DNA of 64,000 bases from Seonamhaeicola sp. (GTDB lineage: Bacteria > Bacteroidota > Bacteroidia > Flavobacteriales > Flavobacteriaceae), in contig NZ_JANQJQ010000010.1 of NCBI RefSeq assembly GCF_028281565.1, positions 1 through 64,000 on the forward strand, in the 5' to 3' direction. Of this stretch, positions 54,122-63,800 are shown piece by piece. Position numbers and translations under genes: made by a program. A model generated the notes under the pieces. The model was not told where the DNA came from. It did no database searches and worked only from the letters and a program-made list of their open reading frames with translations. The number at the start of each line of letters is the position of its first letter. The stretch's first letter is position 1.

Positions 54122-57100
54122 TTATTTTCCTATGTTAATATGTATGTATGTTCTAATTTCCCATTCTGAGCCATCGGGAAATCCAACCGGGCTTAGAAGT
54201 GGTGGTGAATTAGGGTTAGTCGCATTCGGATCGGCAGCGAGCGGCGAATACCTTGGTGAATTCGCATCTAAAGAACGCCACATCCCTCTAATTCCAATTT
54301 GTGTACTAGGTAAAATGAACCAATCTGGTTTTCCTATAGTAGTAGACACATCTAACATCATTTGTAGTGGAAAGGTCAAGTTAAAATCACGATGGTAATC
54401 AAAAGGTCCCCAATCATTTACTTTAAAGTGCGACATTATTTTAACTCTATCCATTAATATTCTTAAATCTGCACCAAAGCGTGTGATGGTTCTTTTTGAA
54501 TCACCATTGGCTTGACCGTTACCATAGTAAAGGTTGCTAACAAGTCCGAAGTCGCGACTCATCTTTGACACCACGCGGGCATGAGCTTCCCATAGGTCTA
54601 CCGCCGGAGCAGATTCCCCAAAGGCGAAGAATGTACGATCGGCAAAGAACCCGATGTGTCCATCCATAGTTGTTGGCAAGTGTTTATACACAAAACCTGC
54701 GCTAAATGCTAATTTTGCATCTTCTGATCTATCGCTGTCCCAGGCATACATCCAGGTACCCGGCGTAGGGTCGAAGGTGAATAATATCTCACCAGCGGCT
54801 GTTTCCCTGTTACCATTTCTAACTGCAAATGGGTCGTCAATTACATTTCTTAAACGACCGGGACCAGGAACTCCATTAGGCATTGGATCTATCAACGGCT
54901 TTTGATACATGAAGTTAGGTGCGATTTGTAAATTTCCAGCCGAAAATGTTAAACCTGTCAGGAAGTTTGACATATTACCGCTTCCCGAATCTTTAAGTTT
55001 CCACCCCGTGAAGGTTCTGGTTTGGTCAACACCACCGTTGGCTACAAGACCCATATAAGATCCCTGGGCGTACCAGTTAAAGGCACCTTTTTGATAGGTG
55101 ATTTTAGCTTTTGCACCCCAGTTGTCATCACTATTGATTTTATCTACTAAAACAACATCGGTATCCGGTTCAAATACCTGGAATGAACTGCCGTTTAGAG
55201 GTCTACCGCCCCAAATACCACCAAGGGTAATTCCAAAATTGCCAAACTCTCTTTCAAGAGCAATGGTTGCTCTTTCAGTCGGCCAGGCAGGAATGATACC
55301 CGAACGTACTTGATTTTGGTTTAAAACACGTCTTCCGGTTTCGTCAAATTGAAGATTTGTGTTTAAATCTCGGTGATATATACCGGTGACGTCCCATTTG
55401 GCTATATGTCTGGAATATTTTAATAGCACGGTTGGGTTTGCTCCCCACCATAATTGTGGTCCAAACGCTGCTTTAAGTCCTTTTAAAGAACCTTTGGCAT
55501 CTACTTCAACACCTAAAATTTCACCGTTGTAGATATCTAAGTTAGGTCCGTAATTTGCTTCAGGATAAAGATTAAAGAAATCTCCTTCATAGGCCCAATG
55601 GTAGTGCCCTGTTCTGTAAAATCCTCTTAAATCAAAATCTTTGGCATTCCATTCAAATTCTGCTTGATACACACGAACCCGATTATTATCGGCAAGCGTT
55701 ACCTGATCACCATCGGTGTTCGTAACAGTCACCGGTCGACCCACATTCTCATAAAAGATTTCATTTATCGGGTTACCGGCTACATTACCTAAAATATTGA
55801 AATCTACATTAGCTTTCATTTTTGAGGTTGGTTTTCCTTCGATTCCTACGAAATAGGATTGCATATGATCAAACCCCAGTTGATTGGGAAATGTTTGAGC
55901 ATCATCAGGATTTGCTGTATCAGGCGTTCTAATTAAAGTACCTCCCGTATTGAACGTAGTAAACTTGGCAGTCAATCTGCTAATACTTAGTTTTTCCGAA
56001 TCCCTTCCTCCAAGAGCGGCTTTATCACCACGCGCTCTTAAAACGGCATCCGTAATATTGATATTCTCAAAGTAGTTTTGAATGAAGTCCAGATCTACAC
56101 CTTCGCCATAAGGATTTACGGCATGCGCCTCTTTTAGTGTATAATATGAGGCACGAGGGTACAGGTCATATAAACCACGTTGATCCGTTGGCCCTTTGGC
56201 ACAAATACCAAACCATTCCTCATTCATGTTGTTAGAACCGTCTTTGGTATCGTGGTAGTAACCACCGTTACTCCAGGATGCTCCGGTTTCATGTGAGTCG
56301 GCATTCTCTCTATCATCAAAGCCCAACTTCCACCAGCCATCACTGAATTGGAATGTGAAACCTCCTATGGAGTTCCCCACTTTTCCTAATCCGGCAGCAT
56401 TTTCATAAATCTCTTTCCAGTTCAACAGATTATAATGGGCCTGCCAGTATTGATCTTCTTTATCGGCTAACGCATTATAGGCATCTGCACCAAATTCAGT
56501 AAACATGACCGGTATATCCAATTGGTCTTTTACTACCTGGAAGAAATCGCCAAAAGACTCTCCCCTGTATGTATTGGCACCATATACATCAACGTCCTTA
56601 CATTCTTCCGCAATGATATCAATGAATAATACGTCACCATTACAAATAGCAACCGGGTGGTTTGGATCCATGGCTTTCATTTTCAGAGCGACTTCATTCA
56701 TCAATTTATACATGGGTCTTCCCCTTTTTTCTCCAACGGCTCTTTTTTGTTCTTCGCCTTCCGGAAAATCTTCGGTTTCAGCGCCTTGCCAAAAGAGTCC
56801 GTAGTTGTTCTCGTTACCCATCATATACATCAAAATCCCGGGAACATCTTTATAGTCTTCAACTAATTTGATCATTTCTGATACTAGCTGTTCCTGCGTT
56901 TTTTCATCTGAGTATATTGTAACCGGTGTCCAAACACCATCAATAGTTAGCCCATAGCGTCCAAATGAGTGATTTAACAGGGTATAAATACCGTATTTTT
57001 CATAGATATAGGTAACCCACTTAGCCGGTACACCAACGTATTGTCTAATACAGTTGACGTTCATATTCTTTAAAAGGCTCATTTCGGTATCCAATCCCGC

Positions 57101-57316
57101 CCTAATAACGTCATCGGATTGTTTGTAGAAGTTGGCATTGGTTACATCGGTACCAATTGGAACATAATCCCAATTCATACCATTGATCATAAAGTCCTTG
57201 CCATCTACGACTAATTTGGTTCCCTGGTCATTCTTTACTATCTCAACTTTGTTGGCCTGAGCAAAAATTGCAGAAGTAAATAAGAGAAACACTAATTGTA
57301 ATAAATTGTTTTTCAT
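54122..57316 (-). CDS. Clan GH-A glycosidase fused to outer-membrane beta-barrel
   Basis: 1064 residues. Signal peptide (to about residue 20). A TIM-barrel glycosidase domain (about 24-400), related to GH2/GH5-type enzymes, starts DFMINGMNWDYVPIG. Acid/base candidate Glu169 in MMGNENNYG; nucleophile candidate Glu274 in VMFTEFGADAYN. From about residue 430 to the end the chain consists of alternating amphipathic, aromatic-bounded strands with turns (FEWNAKDFDLRGFYRTGHYHW, LLKYSRHIAKWDVTGIYHRDL; TYIHINIGK at the end), as in a beta-barrel of 16 or more strands. There is no TonB plug. Fourth gene of the PUL; the substrate should be the beta-glucan. I know no characterised enzyme with this layout. 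Confidence 0.8.
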   Translation of the reverse strand: MKNNLLQLVFLLFTSAIFAQANKVEIVKNDQGTKLVVDGKDFMINGMNWDYVPIGTDVTNANFYKQSDDVIRAGLDTEMSLLKNMNVNCIRQYVGVPAKWVTYIYEKYGIYTLLNHSFGRYGLTIDGVWTPVTIYSDEKTQEQLVSEMIKLVEDYKDVPGILMYMMGNENNYGLFWQGAETEDFPEGEEQKRAVGEKRGRPMYKLMNEVALKMKAMDPNHPVAICNGDVLFIDIIAEECKDVDVYGANTYRGESFGDFFQVVKDQLDIPVMFTEFGADAYNALADKEDQYWQAHYNLLNWKEIYENAAGLGKVGNSIGGFTFQFSDGWWKLGFDDRENADSHETGASWSNGGYYHDTKDGSNNMNEEWFGICAKGPTDQRGLYDLYPRASYYTLKEAHAVNPYGEGVDLDFIQNYFENINITDAVLRARGDKAALGGRDSEKLSISRLTAKFTTFNTGGTLIRTPDTANPDDAQTFPNQLGFDHMQSYFVGIEGKPTSKMKANVDFNILGNVAGNPINEIFYENVGRPVTVTNTDGDQVTLADNNRVRVYQAEFEWNAKDFDLRGFYRTGHYHWAYEGDFFNLYPEANYGPNLDIYNGEILGVEVDAKGSLKGLKAAFGPQLWWGANPTVLLKYSRHIAKWDVTGIYHRDLNTNLQFDETGRRVLNQNQVRSGIIPAWPTERATIALEREFGNFGITLGGIWGGRPLNGSSFQVFEPDTDVVLVDKINSDDNWGAKAKITYQKGAFNWYAQGSYMGLVANGGVDQTRTFTGWKLKDSGSGNMSNFLTGLTFSAGNLQIAPNFMYQKPLIDPMPNGVPGPGRLRNVIDDPFAVRNGNRETAAGEILFTFDPTPGTWMYAWDSDRSEDAKLAFSAGFVYKHLPTTMDGHIGFFADRTFFAFGESAPAVDLWEAHARVVSKMSRDFGLVSNLYYGNGQANGDSKRTITRFGADLRILMDRVKIMSHFKVNDWGPFDYHRDFNLTFPLQMMLDVSTTIGKPDWFILPSTQIGIRGMWRSLDANSPRYSPLAADPNATNPNSPPLLSPVGFPDGSEWEIRTYIHINIGK

Positions 57317-57365
57317 ATTTTATTTAGTTATGTTGATACGAGTTAATTGCATCTGTTTTTAGGCT

Positions 57366-57398
57366 GCAAAGGGCATCTTTATACAGATACCCCTTTGC
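57366..57398 (-). other. Intra-operon hairpin
   Basis: GCAAAGGG (57366-57373) and CCCTTTGC (57391-57398), with inner pairing ATCT/AGAT, form a strong stem-loop between the triplicated lipoprotein and the barrel-fusion genes. No T-run follows on the minus strand, so an RNA-processing or stability role is more likely than termination. Confidence 0.6.
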
Positions 57399-57425
57399 AT
57401 CTAAATCAGTTTTATAGGTTAACTG

Positions 57426-59288
57426 TTACTGTCTTACTAATTTGAAAGACCAGTGACCGTCTCCACCTACCTGGATATCCAGTTCCAGGGTATCACCATC
57501 AAGGTTAGCAATGTAAGTAATGGAATCTGCGGCTTCAGAAGGGCTGCCTAATTCAGCACCATTGACTACTTTGGCCAGGCCTAAGAAGGCTCCTTTTCCA
57601 TTTAAGGTTATAGTACCTCCTGATTCATCATATACGTATGTTGCCGAAGCTGTACCATCATGAGGGAATACAGGTGCCCCACATTCCTCAGCTGAAGCGC
57701 CTTGCCAAGGTTCTATCCATGTTTGATCTCCTAAAATATTTTGGAATGTACCATCATTATTAAACACATATTCATCATCAAATAAACAGGCTCTTGTAGT
57801 CACGTCCTCTGAAGAATTAGACCACCATGAGATATTATCTAGCCCAGGGCCAACACCTAAAGCAGCGGCTTCAGGAGCTAATTTCCAGGTACCTACTAAT
57901 GGATTTGCCGGTGGTTCCTGTTTGATAAATTTAAATGACCAGTGACCATCGCCACCTACCTGAATATCCAATTCCATGGTATTACCGTCTATCTTGGCTA
58001 TATATGTTATAGATTCTGCTGCTTCTGCCGGACTTGCCAACTCTGCACCATTTACTACTTTAGCTAAGCCCATAAATGCGCCTTTGCCGTTAATAGTTAA
58101 AGTTCCTGCACTTTCATCATAGGAGTAAGTGGCCGTAGCCGTACCATCATGCGGGAATACAGGAGTACCACATTCCTCGGCTGATGCTCCTTGCCACGGT
58201 TCTACCCATGTTTGATCTCCTAAAATATTTTGGAACGTACCATCCGCATTAAATACGTACTCATCATCAAATAAACAGGCTCTTGTAGTCACATCTTCCG
58301 ATGAATTAGACCACCAAGAAATATTATCCAGACCAGGCCCAACACCTAATGCCGCAGCCTCCGGAGCTAGTTTCCATGTACCAACGATGGCGTTAGATAC
58401 TTCTTCCTTAATAAGTTTGAAAGACCAGTGTCCATCTCCGGCAACCTGGATATCCAACTCCATAGTGTTGCCATCAATTTTAGCGATATAAGTAATAGCA
58501 TCTGCTGCTTCCGCCGGACTGGCAATTTCCGCACCATTGATTACTTTTGCCAAACCTAAGAAGGCCCCTTTACCTGTAATTGTAACTGTTCCTCCGGCTT
58601 CGTCATATGCATAGGTTGCTGATGCGGTTCCATCATGAGGGAATACAGGCGCACCACATTCCTCGGCAGAAGCTCCTTGCCATGGTTCTATCCATGTTTG
58701 ATCTCCAAGAACGTTTTGGAACGTTCCATCTTCCTTGAAAATGTATAAATCATCAAATAAACAAGCTCTTGTTGTTACATCCGCCTCATTATTGGACCAC
58801 CAGGACACATTGTCTAATCCAGGGCCAACACCAAGCGCACCGGCTTCCGGAGCTAATTTCCAGGTACCAACTATCGGCGAAGCACCTCCACCGCCAGGGC
58901 CCGGGTTTACAACAGGAGTATAAATAACCGTAACATCTTTTGTAATGGTCACATCTTCCCGACCGGCTAAAGACGCCGTTACGGTGATTGTGTATGTCAC
59001 TGATTCTTCAACCTCCGGATACGTATAAGTCACCATAGGGCCACTTGTTTTAAAAACATCTTCCGCATCGTCAGGATTACCAAAGTCTATGGTGTAAACA
59101 ATTCTACCATCCGGTGGTACGGTTGTTGCAATGACCCCGAATTTGGTTCCTTCAGGATTTAATTCTGCAATATTAAAGTCTAATCCCGCAATGATATTTA
59201 ATTGATCATCTTCTTCGCAAGCTGTGGTAATACTTAATAAAAGTATCAGCGCTAAGAGTTTGTATGCTACTTTTTTTAATAAATCCAT
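57426..59288 (-). CDS. Lipoprotein with PKD-like domain and three tandem modules
   Basis: 620 residues. Lipobox TTAC (Cys24), then EEDDQ. A PKD-like Ig domain (about 35-125, TYTYPEVEESVTYTITVTA) is followed by a Gly/Pro hinge (PGPGGGGASP). Three near-identical ~157-residue modules come next (about 139-295, 301-457, 464-620). Each starts VGTWKLAPEA, contains WWSN, TRACLFDD, GDQTW(I/V)EPWQGASAEECG and PHDGTA, and ends GDGHWSFK. The many exposed-type Trp residues and two Cys per module suggest a lipocalin-like sugar-binding fold. Third gene after SusC/SusD, the usual place of a surface glycan-binding protein. Confidence 0.85.
   Translation of the reverse strand: MDLLKKVAYKLLALILLLSITTACEEDDQLNIIAGLDFNIAELNPEGTKFGVIATTVPPDGRIVYTIDFGNPDDAEDVFKTSGPMVTYTYPEVEESVTYTITVTASLAGREDVTITKDVTVIYTPVVNPGPGGGGASPIVGTWKLAPEAGALGVGPGLDNVSWWSNNEADVTTRACLFDDLYIFKEDGTFQNVLGDQTWIEPWQGASAEECGAPVFPHDGTASATYAYDEAGGTVTITGKGAFLGLAKVINGAEIASPAEAADAITYIAKIDGNTMELDIQVAGDGHWSFKLIKEEVSNAIVGTWKLAPEAAALGVGPGLDNISWWSNSSEDVTTRACLFDDEYVFNADGTFQNILGDQTWVEPWQGASAEECGTPVFPHDGTATATYSYDESAGTLTINGKGAFMGLAKVVNGAELASPAEAAESITYIAKIDGNTMELDIQVGGDGHWSFKFIKQEPPANPLVGTWKLAPEAAALGVGPGLDNISWWSNSSEDVTTRACLFDDEYVFNNDGTFQNILGDQTWIEPWQGASAEECGAPVFPHDGTASATYVYDESGGTITLNGKGAFLGLAKVVNGAELGSPSEAADSITYIANLDGDTLELDIQVGGDGHWSFKLVRQ
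57429..58874 (-). repeat. Three tandem coding repeats of about 487 bp
   Basis: Repeat units at about 58404-58874, 57918-58388 and 57429-57899 (minus-strand order 1 to 3), spaced 486 and 489 bases. They are highly similar at nucleotide as well as protein level, pointing to recent duplication or gene conversion. Confidence 0.9.
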
Positions 59289-59324
59289 TTTATTTTTTTT
59301 TAGTTTATTGTTTTTAGTTTAGTA

Positions 59325-60881
59325 TTAATATCCAGGGTTTTGTCCCCATCTTTCTTCAGCATTGGCTAATTCCAATTCTATTAGTGGTATAGGGAATAAT
59401 TCATGTTTGTTTTCAACAAAGGTTATAGCCACAAAGTCATCAGGTTTTGTGGTATTGTAGTTGTCAAATGCGGCCTTAGCTCTTCCGGTTCTTACCAGAT
59501 CAAAGAACCTGTGGCCTTCGCCTGCCAGCTCTTTACGGCGTTCGGCAAATATGGCATCTGCTAAAGCCCCTTCACCTGAAGTATAATCATGACTGTTGTC
59601 GCCATAGGCTCTGGCTCTTACCTGGTTTAAGTAATTTTCAGCATTACTGCCACCGCTCTGAGCTTCTGCTTCTGCAGCCATTAACAGGACATCGGCATAA
59701 CGAATAGATCTGTAATTGTGCGGGTGTGTCAATTCTGCGGTTGCAGCACCTTTGTCTGCTTTACGAGGCATGTATTTATGATTATAGAAACCGGTATCTT
59801 CTCTTGGTGGGGAATACGAAGAGTTATCGCCTGCTTCTTTTAAATCTGTTAAATCAAAAATGGTAACAGCTCTTCTCATGTCATCATCATCAAAGGCATC
59901 ATAAAGTTGTTGTGTAGGTAAACAAAAGCCCCATCCGGATGCATAAACAGGATCGTCATAAGGCGATCTTGGTCCGTTAAATTGTACAAAATACGAGCCT
60001 TCACTACAGGCCAGGCAGCCCCATCCGGCACCTTCTAAATTGGTATATTGAATTTCAAATACGGATTCCGGGCCATTTTCACCATCTATAGTAAACAAGT
60101 TGGTGTAATCATCACCGGTTACCAAACTGTATTGGTTGCTTGAAATAACCTGGTTTAAGACTGCAGCAGCTTCGGCGTGTTTGCCATCAAATAGATATAC
60201 TTTTCCCAGCAATGCCTGGGCAGCGCCTTTGGTGGCTTCATAAGGCAAGTCCTGAGTTACCGGTAAGGCGGGAATGGCTGCTTTCAGATCTTCCTGAATC
60301 AGACCATAAATAGCCGAAACACTTGCCGTTCTTTCCATAGTGAACTGGTCTCCCGGGATCACTCTTTCGTCCTTGATTCTATTAACACCATTCCGATCTT
60401 CAATCTTTAGCGGTACATTACCAAAGAATTTGGCAAGCTCAAAAGTGTAATAGGCTCTTAAGAAATAAGCTTCCGCAATGATTTCTTCTTTACCGGCAAA
60501 GTCTAATTTATCTTTGTTCTCCAACAGATAGTTGGTACGATTGATACCGGCGTACATCAGCGTCCATATATCCCTTAATTGGTTATTGTCTGACGGTGTT
60601 TGTGTCAGGTAATTTACATTTTGAAGGGTCGGCTGGTCAATGGTAAATGAATCCCCGCCGGCAATGATATCATCTGAAGCCACCACACTGGTGAGTACAT
60701 TCCAAAACGTGGCTTGCAACAGATCATAAGCTCCTATTAAAGCGTCTTCGTATTCTTCAGGCGAATTGAAAAAATCCTCATCGGTCTTTCCTGCCGGTTC
60801 TACTTCAACAAAATCATCACATGAAGGATAAATAAAAAGAAGCAGTATCAATAAATACTTTAATGTTTCTATTCTTTTCAT
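59325..60881 (-). CDS. SusD-family glycan-binding lipoprotein
   Basis: 518 residues. Signal peptide with PSC (Cys21) as acylation site. SusD helical core: YAGINRTNYLLENKDKL, EEIIAEAYFLRAYYTFELAK, YADVLLMAAEAEAQSG, and a C-terminal RRKELAGEGHRFFDLVRTG. It forms the lid of the SusC encoded seven bases upstream and would bind beta-1,3-glucan. A CLAC pair at about residues 292-295 (GWGCLACSEGSYF) is unusual and might bind metal or form a disulfide. Confidence 0.95.
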   Translation of the reverse strand: MKRIETLKYLLILLLFIYPSCDDFVEVEPAGKTDEDFFNSPEEYEDALIGAYDLLQATFWNVLTSVVASDDIIAGGDSFTIDQPTLQNVNYLTQTPSDNNQLRDIWTLMYAGINRTNYLLENKDKLDFAGKEEIIAEAYFLRAYYTFELAKFFGNVPLKIEDRNGVNRIKDERVIPGDQFTMERTASVSAIYGLIQEDLKAAIPALPVTQDLPYEATKGAAQALLGKVYLFDGKHAEAAAVLNQVISSNQYSLVTGDDYTNLFTIDGENGPESVFEIQYTNLEGAGWGCLACSEGSYFVQFNGPRSPYDDPVYASGWGFCLPTQQLYDAFDDDDMRRAVTIFDLTDLKEAGDNSSYSPPREDTGFYNHKYMPRKADKGAATAELTHPHNYRSIRYADVLLMAAEAEAQSGGSNAENYLNQVRARAYGDNSHDYTSGEGALADAIFAERRKELAGEGHRFFDLVRTGRAKAAFDNYNTTKPDDFVAITFVENKHELFPIPLIELELANAEERWGQNPGY

Positions 60882-60888
60882 AGCTTGT

Positions 60889-63800
60889 TTAAAATTTTAA
60901 ATTAACTCCTAATAAATAAGATTTGGCTACCGGATAAAATCCTTTATCTATACCGTTTCCAATGGGTTCGTTAGATGCGGCAGAAGGGTCAAAACCTTTG
61001 TAATCCGTAATGGTAAATAAGTTGTTACCTGATACGTATATGCGCAGTCTGTCTATACCTAAACTTTCCAGAACATCCTGATTAACGGTATACCCTAATT
61101 GCGCATTCTGCAGACGTACAAAAGAGGCGTCTTCAACAAAAAAGTCTGATAATAAGTTGGTGTTAATAGAACCTCCTGAAGTCACTCTGGGGACTGAATT
61201 ACTGGTTCCGGTTCCCTGCCATCTGTGCAGGATATAATCTCCAATATTTCCTGTAGGGTCCTTACGCTCATAATCCCTGATCATATCATTCCCTATGGAA
61301 GCAAATGCATTGGCACTAAAGTCAATGTTCTTGTACGTAAACCCGATATTAAAGCCCATAGTTAATTCAGCAATAGGATCGCCTATTACGGTTCTGTCAT
61401 CCGGGGTGATCTCGCCATCGCCATTTAAGTCAACAAAGATCAGGTCACCTACCTGTGCACCGCCATTATCGCTATGATAAACACCGCTAGGAGCCGTAGC
61501 ATTCAGGGCATCTAATTCTGCTTGTGTCTGGTATACGCCATTGGTTTTGTAACCGTAAAAATGACCTAGCGGTAATCCCGGTACCATACGTGAAATACCG
61601 GTTTGACTGATACCTACTCCAAATTCGCCACCTACGGGTGGAATTTCACCATTCACTGAAACCACTTCATTATCTAATGTTGTCAGATTGAAACCTATAT
61701 TGAATTCAAAATCATCAGAAAAATTGTCGTTGTAAGAAATGCTGAACTCAAGCCCCTTGTTCTCAACGGTTCCCGCATTAACCAATGGGAAGCTCGATGG
61801 ATTTAAACTTGGGTTGATGACCCCGGACGCCTGTGGTGCAAATAATAAGTCTTTTGTTCTTTTTCTATAAGCATCTGCGGAGAATCTTACCTTGCTATTA
61901 AACAACCTGGCATCTAAACCTACATTGGTTGATTCCTGCTCCTCCCATTTTAGATCGGGGTTACCGGGTACACCAGATGCAATTCCGAAAATCAAATCAT
62001 CTAAAGTAGTGGCATTTCCCGGTGCTATAGTAGCTTCTCCGTTAAGTCTGGTGATAAAACCAAAAGAACCTATTCGGTCATTTCCAATGATACCGTAACT
62101 TGTTCTTAATTTTAACGAGTTTATTATACCGTCCTGGTTCCAGAAGTCTTCGTCAGAAATATTCCAACCTATAGAGCCTGAAGGGAAGTATCCAAACTTA
62201 TTGTTTGGTCCAAAATTACTGGATCCGTCCCTACGTAACACAGCGGATAACAAATATTTTCCCTTGTAGTTATATTGTACCCTGGTAAAGAATGATTGTA
62301 AGCGACTATCAAAGAAGTCGGCACCGGAGGCCAAAGCAGCCTCATCAAAGCGCGGTACTATACGTCCGTCAACTCTATCACCAACCCAGCCGTCAACAAA
62401 GGCATCGGATACCGAATTACTGCCATTTGCTAAATTGAACCCGGTATTTCCATAATAGTGACCTCTTGTTCTGAAGGCTGAGGCTCCCAATAAAACTGTA
62501 AGATTGTGATCTTCTGCAAACGTGTTATTATAGGTGATATAACTGTCCCAGGTGTAATCAGTGAATATAGCATTAAAATCCTGTACTTCATTTTCTGTTC
62601 TTGAATTTGATTTACTACCACCGTTACCGAAATCAACTACAGGCCTGAACACGTCATCTAATACGTTGGCATAGTTAATTTGAAACTTGGAACTTACCGT
62701 GAAGTTTTCTAGAAATGTATAGTCTAAACCTATAGTAGCACTATATCTGTCTACCCGTGTAATGTTATGATTGTTAGTAATTTGTGCTACAGGGTTGATG
62801 ATCTCAATACTTGAAACACTTTCTGCTAAAGAAAAATCGCCATTTTCATCATATACGGGTAGATCCGGATTGATATTTACCGCATTGTAAAGCGGGGTTC
62901 CTATACCACCTTCCGGCAAGTTATTCTTTTTAGAATTGGTATATAGTCCGGTAGTGGTTAACTTTAAGTTTTCCAGAATATCATAATTGTATGATAATCT
63001 GGCCGTGGTTCTTCGGAAATTGGATTTGCCGCCACCAACAATACCGTCCTGGTCTAAATTTGAGATACCGAAACTGTAGGCAGATTTTTCTCCACCGCCA
63101 CTGGCACTAAGATTAATATCGCTAATAGAGGCCGTTTGAAATACCTCATCCTGCCAGTCGGTACCTTCCTGAGGATACACAAAATACCTGGTCTCATCAA
63201 AAGCGTCATTTACATAAATAGCAAAATCCAGAGGACCTAACAGGTCAATCTCTTTACTTGTAGACTGAAACCCGGTAAAGGCATCTAAAGTGAATTTAAG
63301 TTCAGATCCTTTGCGTCCGGTCTTTGTCGTGATGATGATTACCCCATTGGCACCCCGAACTCCATAGATACCGGCAGTGGCATCTTTAAGTACATTAATA
63401 CTCTTAATGTCGTTAGGGTTTAAAACAGAAAGGTCTGAAATGACGTTTCCGTCCACCAAAATTAAAGGTTGGTTGTCACCGTTTGTAGTGATACCCCTGA
63501 TCCTGATATTAGAACCGGCACCCGGTGAACCGGAATTAGAAGCAATATTTACACCGGCTATCTGGCCCTGTAAAGCCTGTTCTACCCTTGTTGGGTTTAA
63601 CTTTTCAATAGCTTCTGTGTCTAATACAGCAACTGCTCCCGTTACTTCTTTTTTCTTCTGCGTACCATAACCAACTACGACCACTTCGCTCAATTGCGCA
63701 ACGTCAGGGTCTAATTGAACGGTAATAGCGTCAGAATTTTGTACTGTAATCTCCTTAGTTATATAGCCTATATAACTAATTGATAAAACTGCACCAACAT

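Noticed and set aside
57429-58874. Assembly artefact creating the three repeats
   Set aside because: The copies differ by many substitutions and in linker length (486 versus 489 bases), which an artefact would not give.
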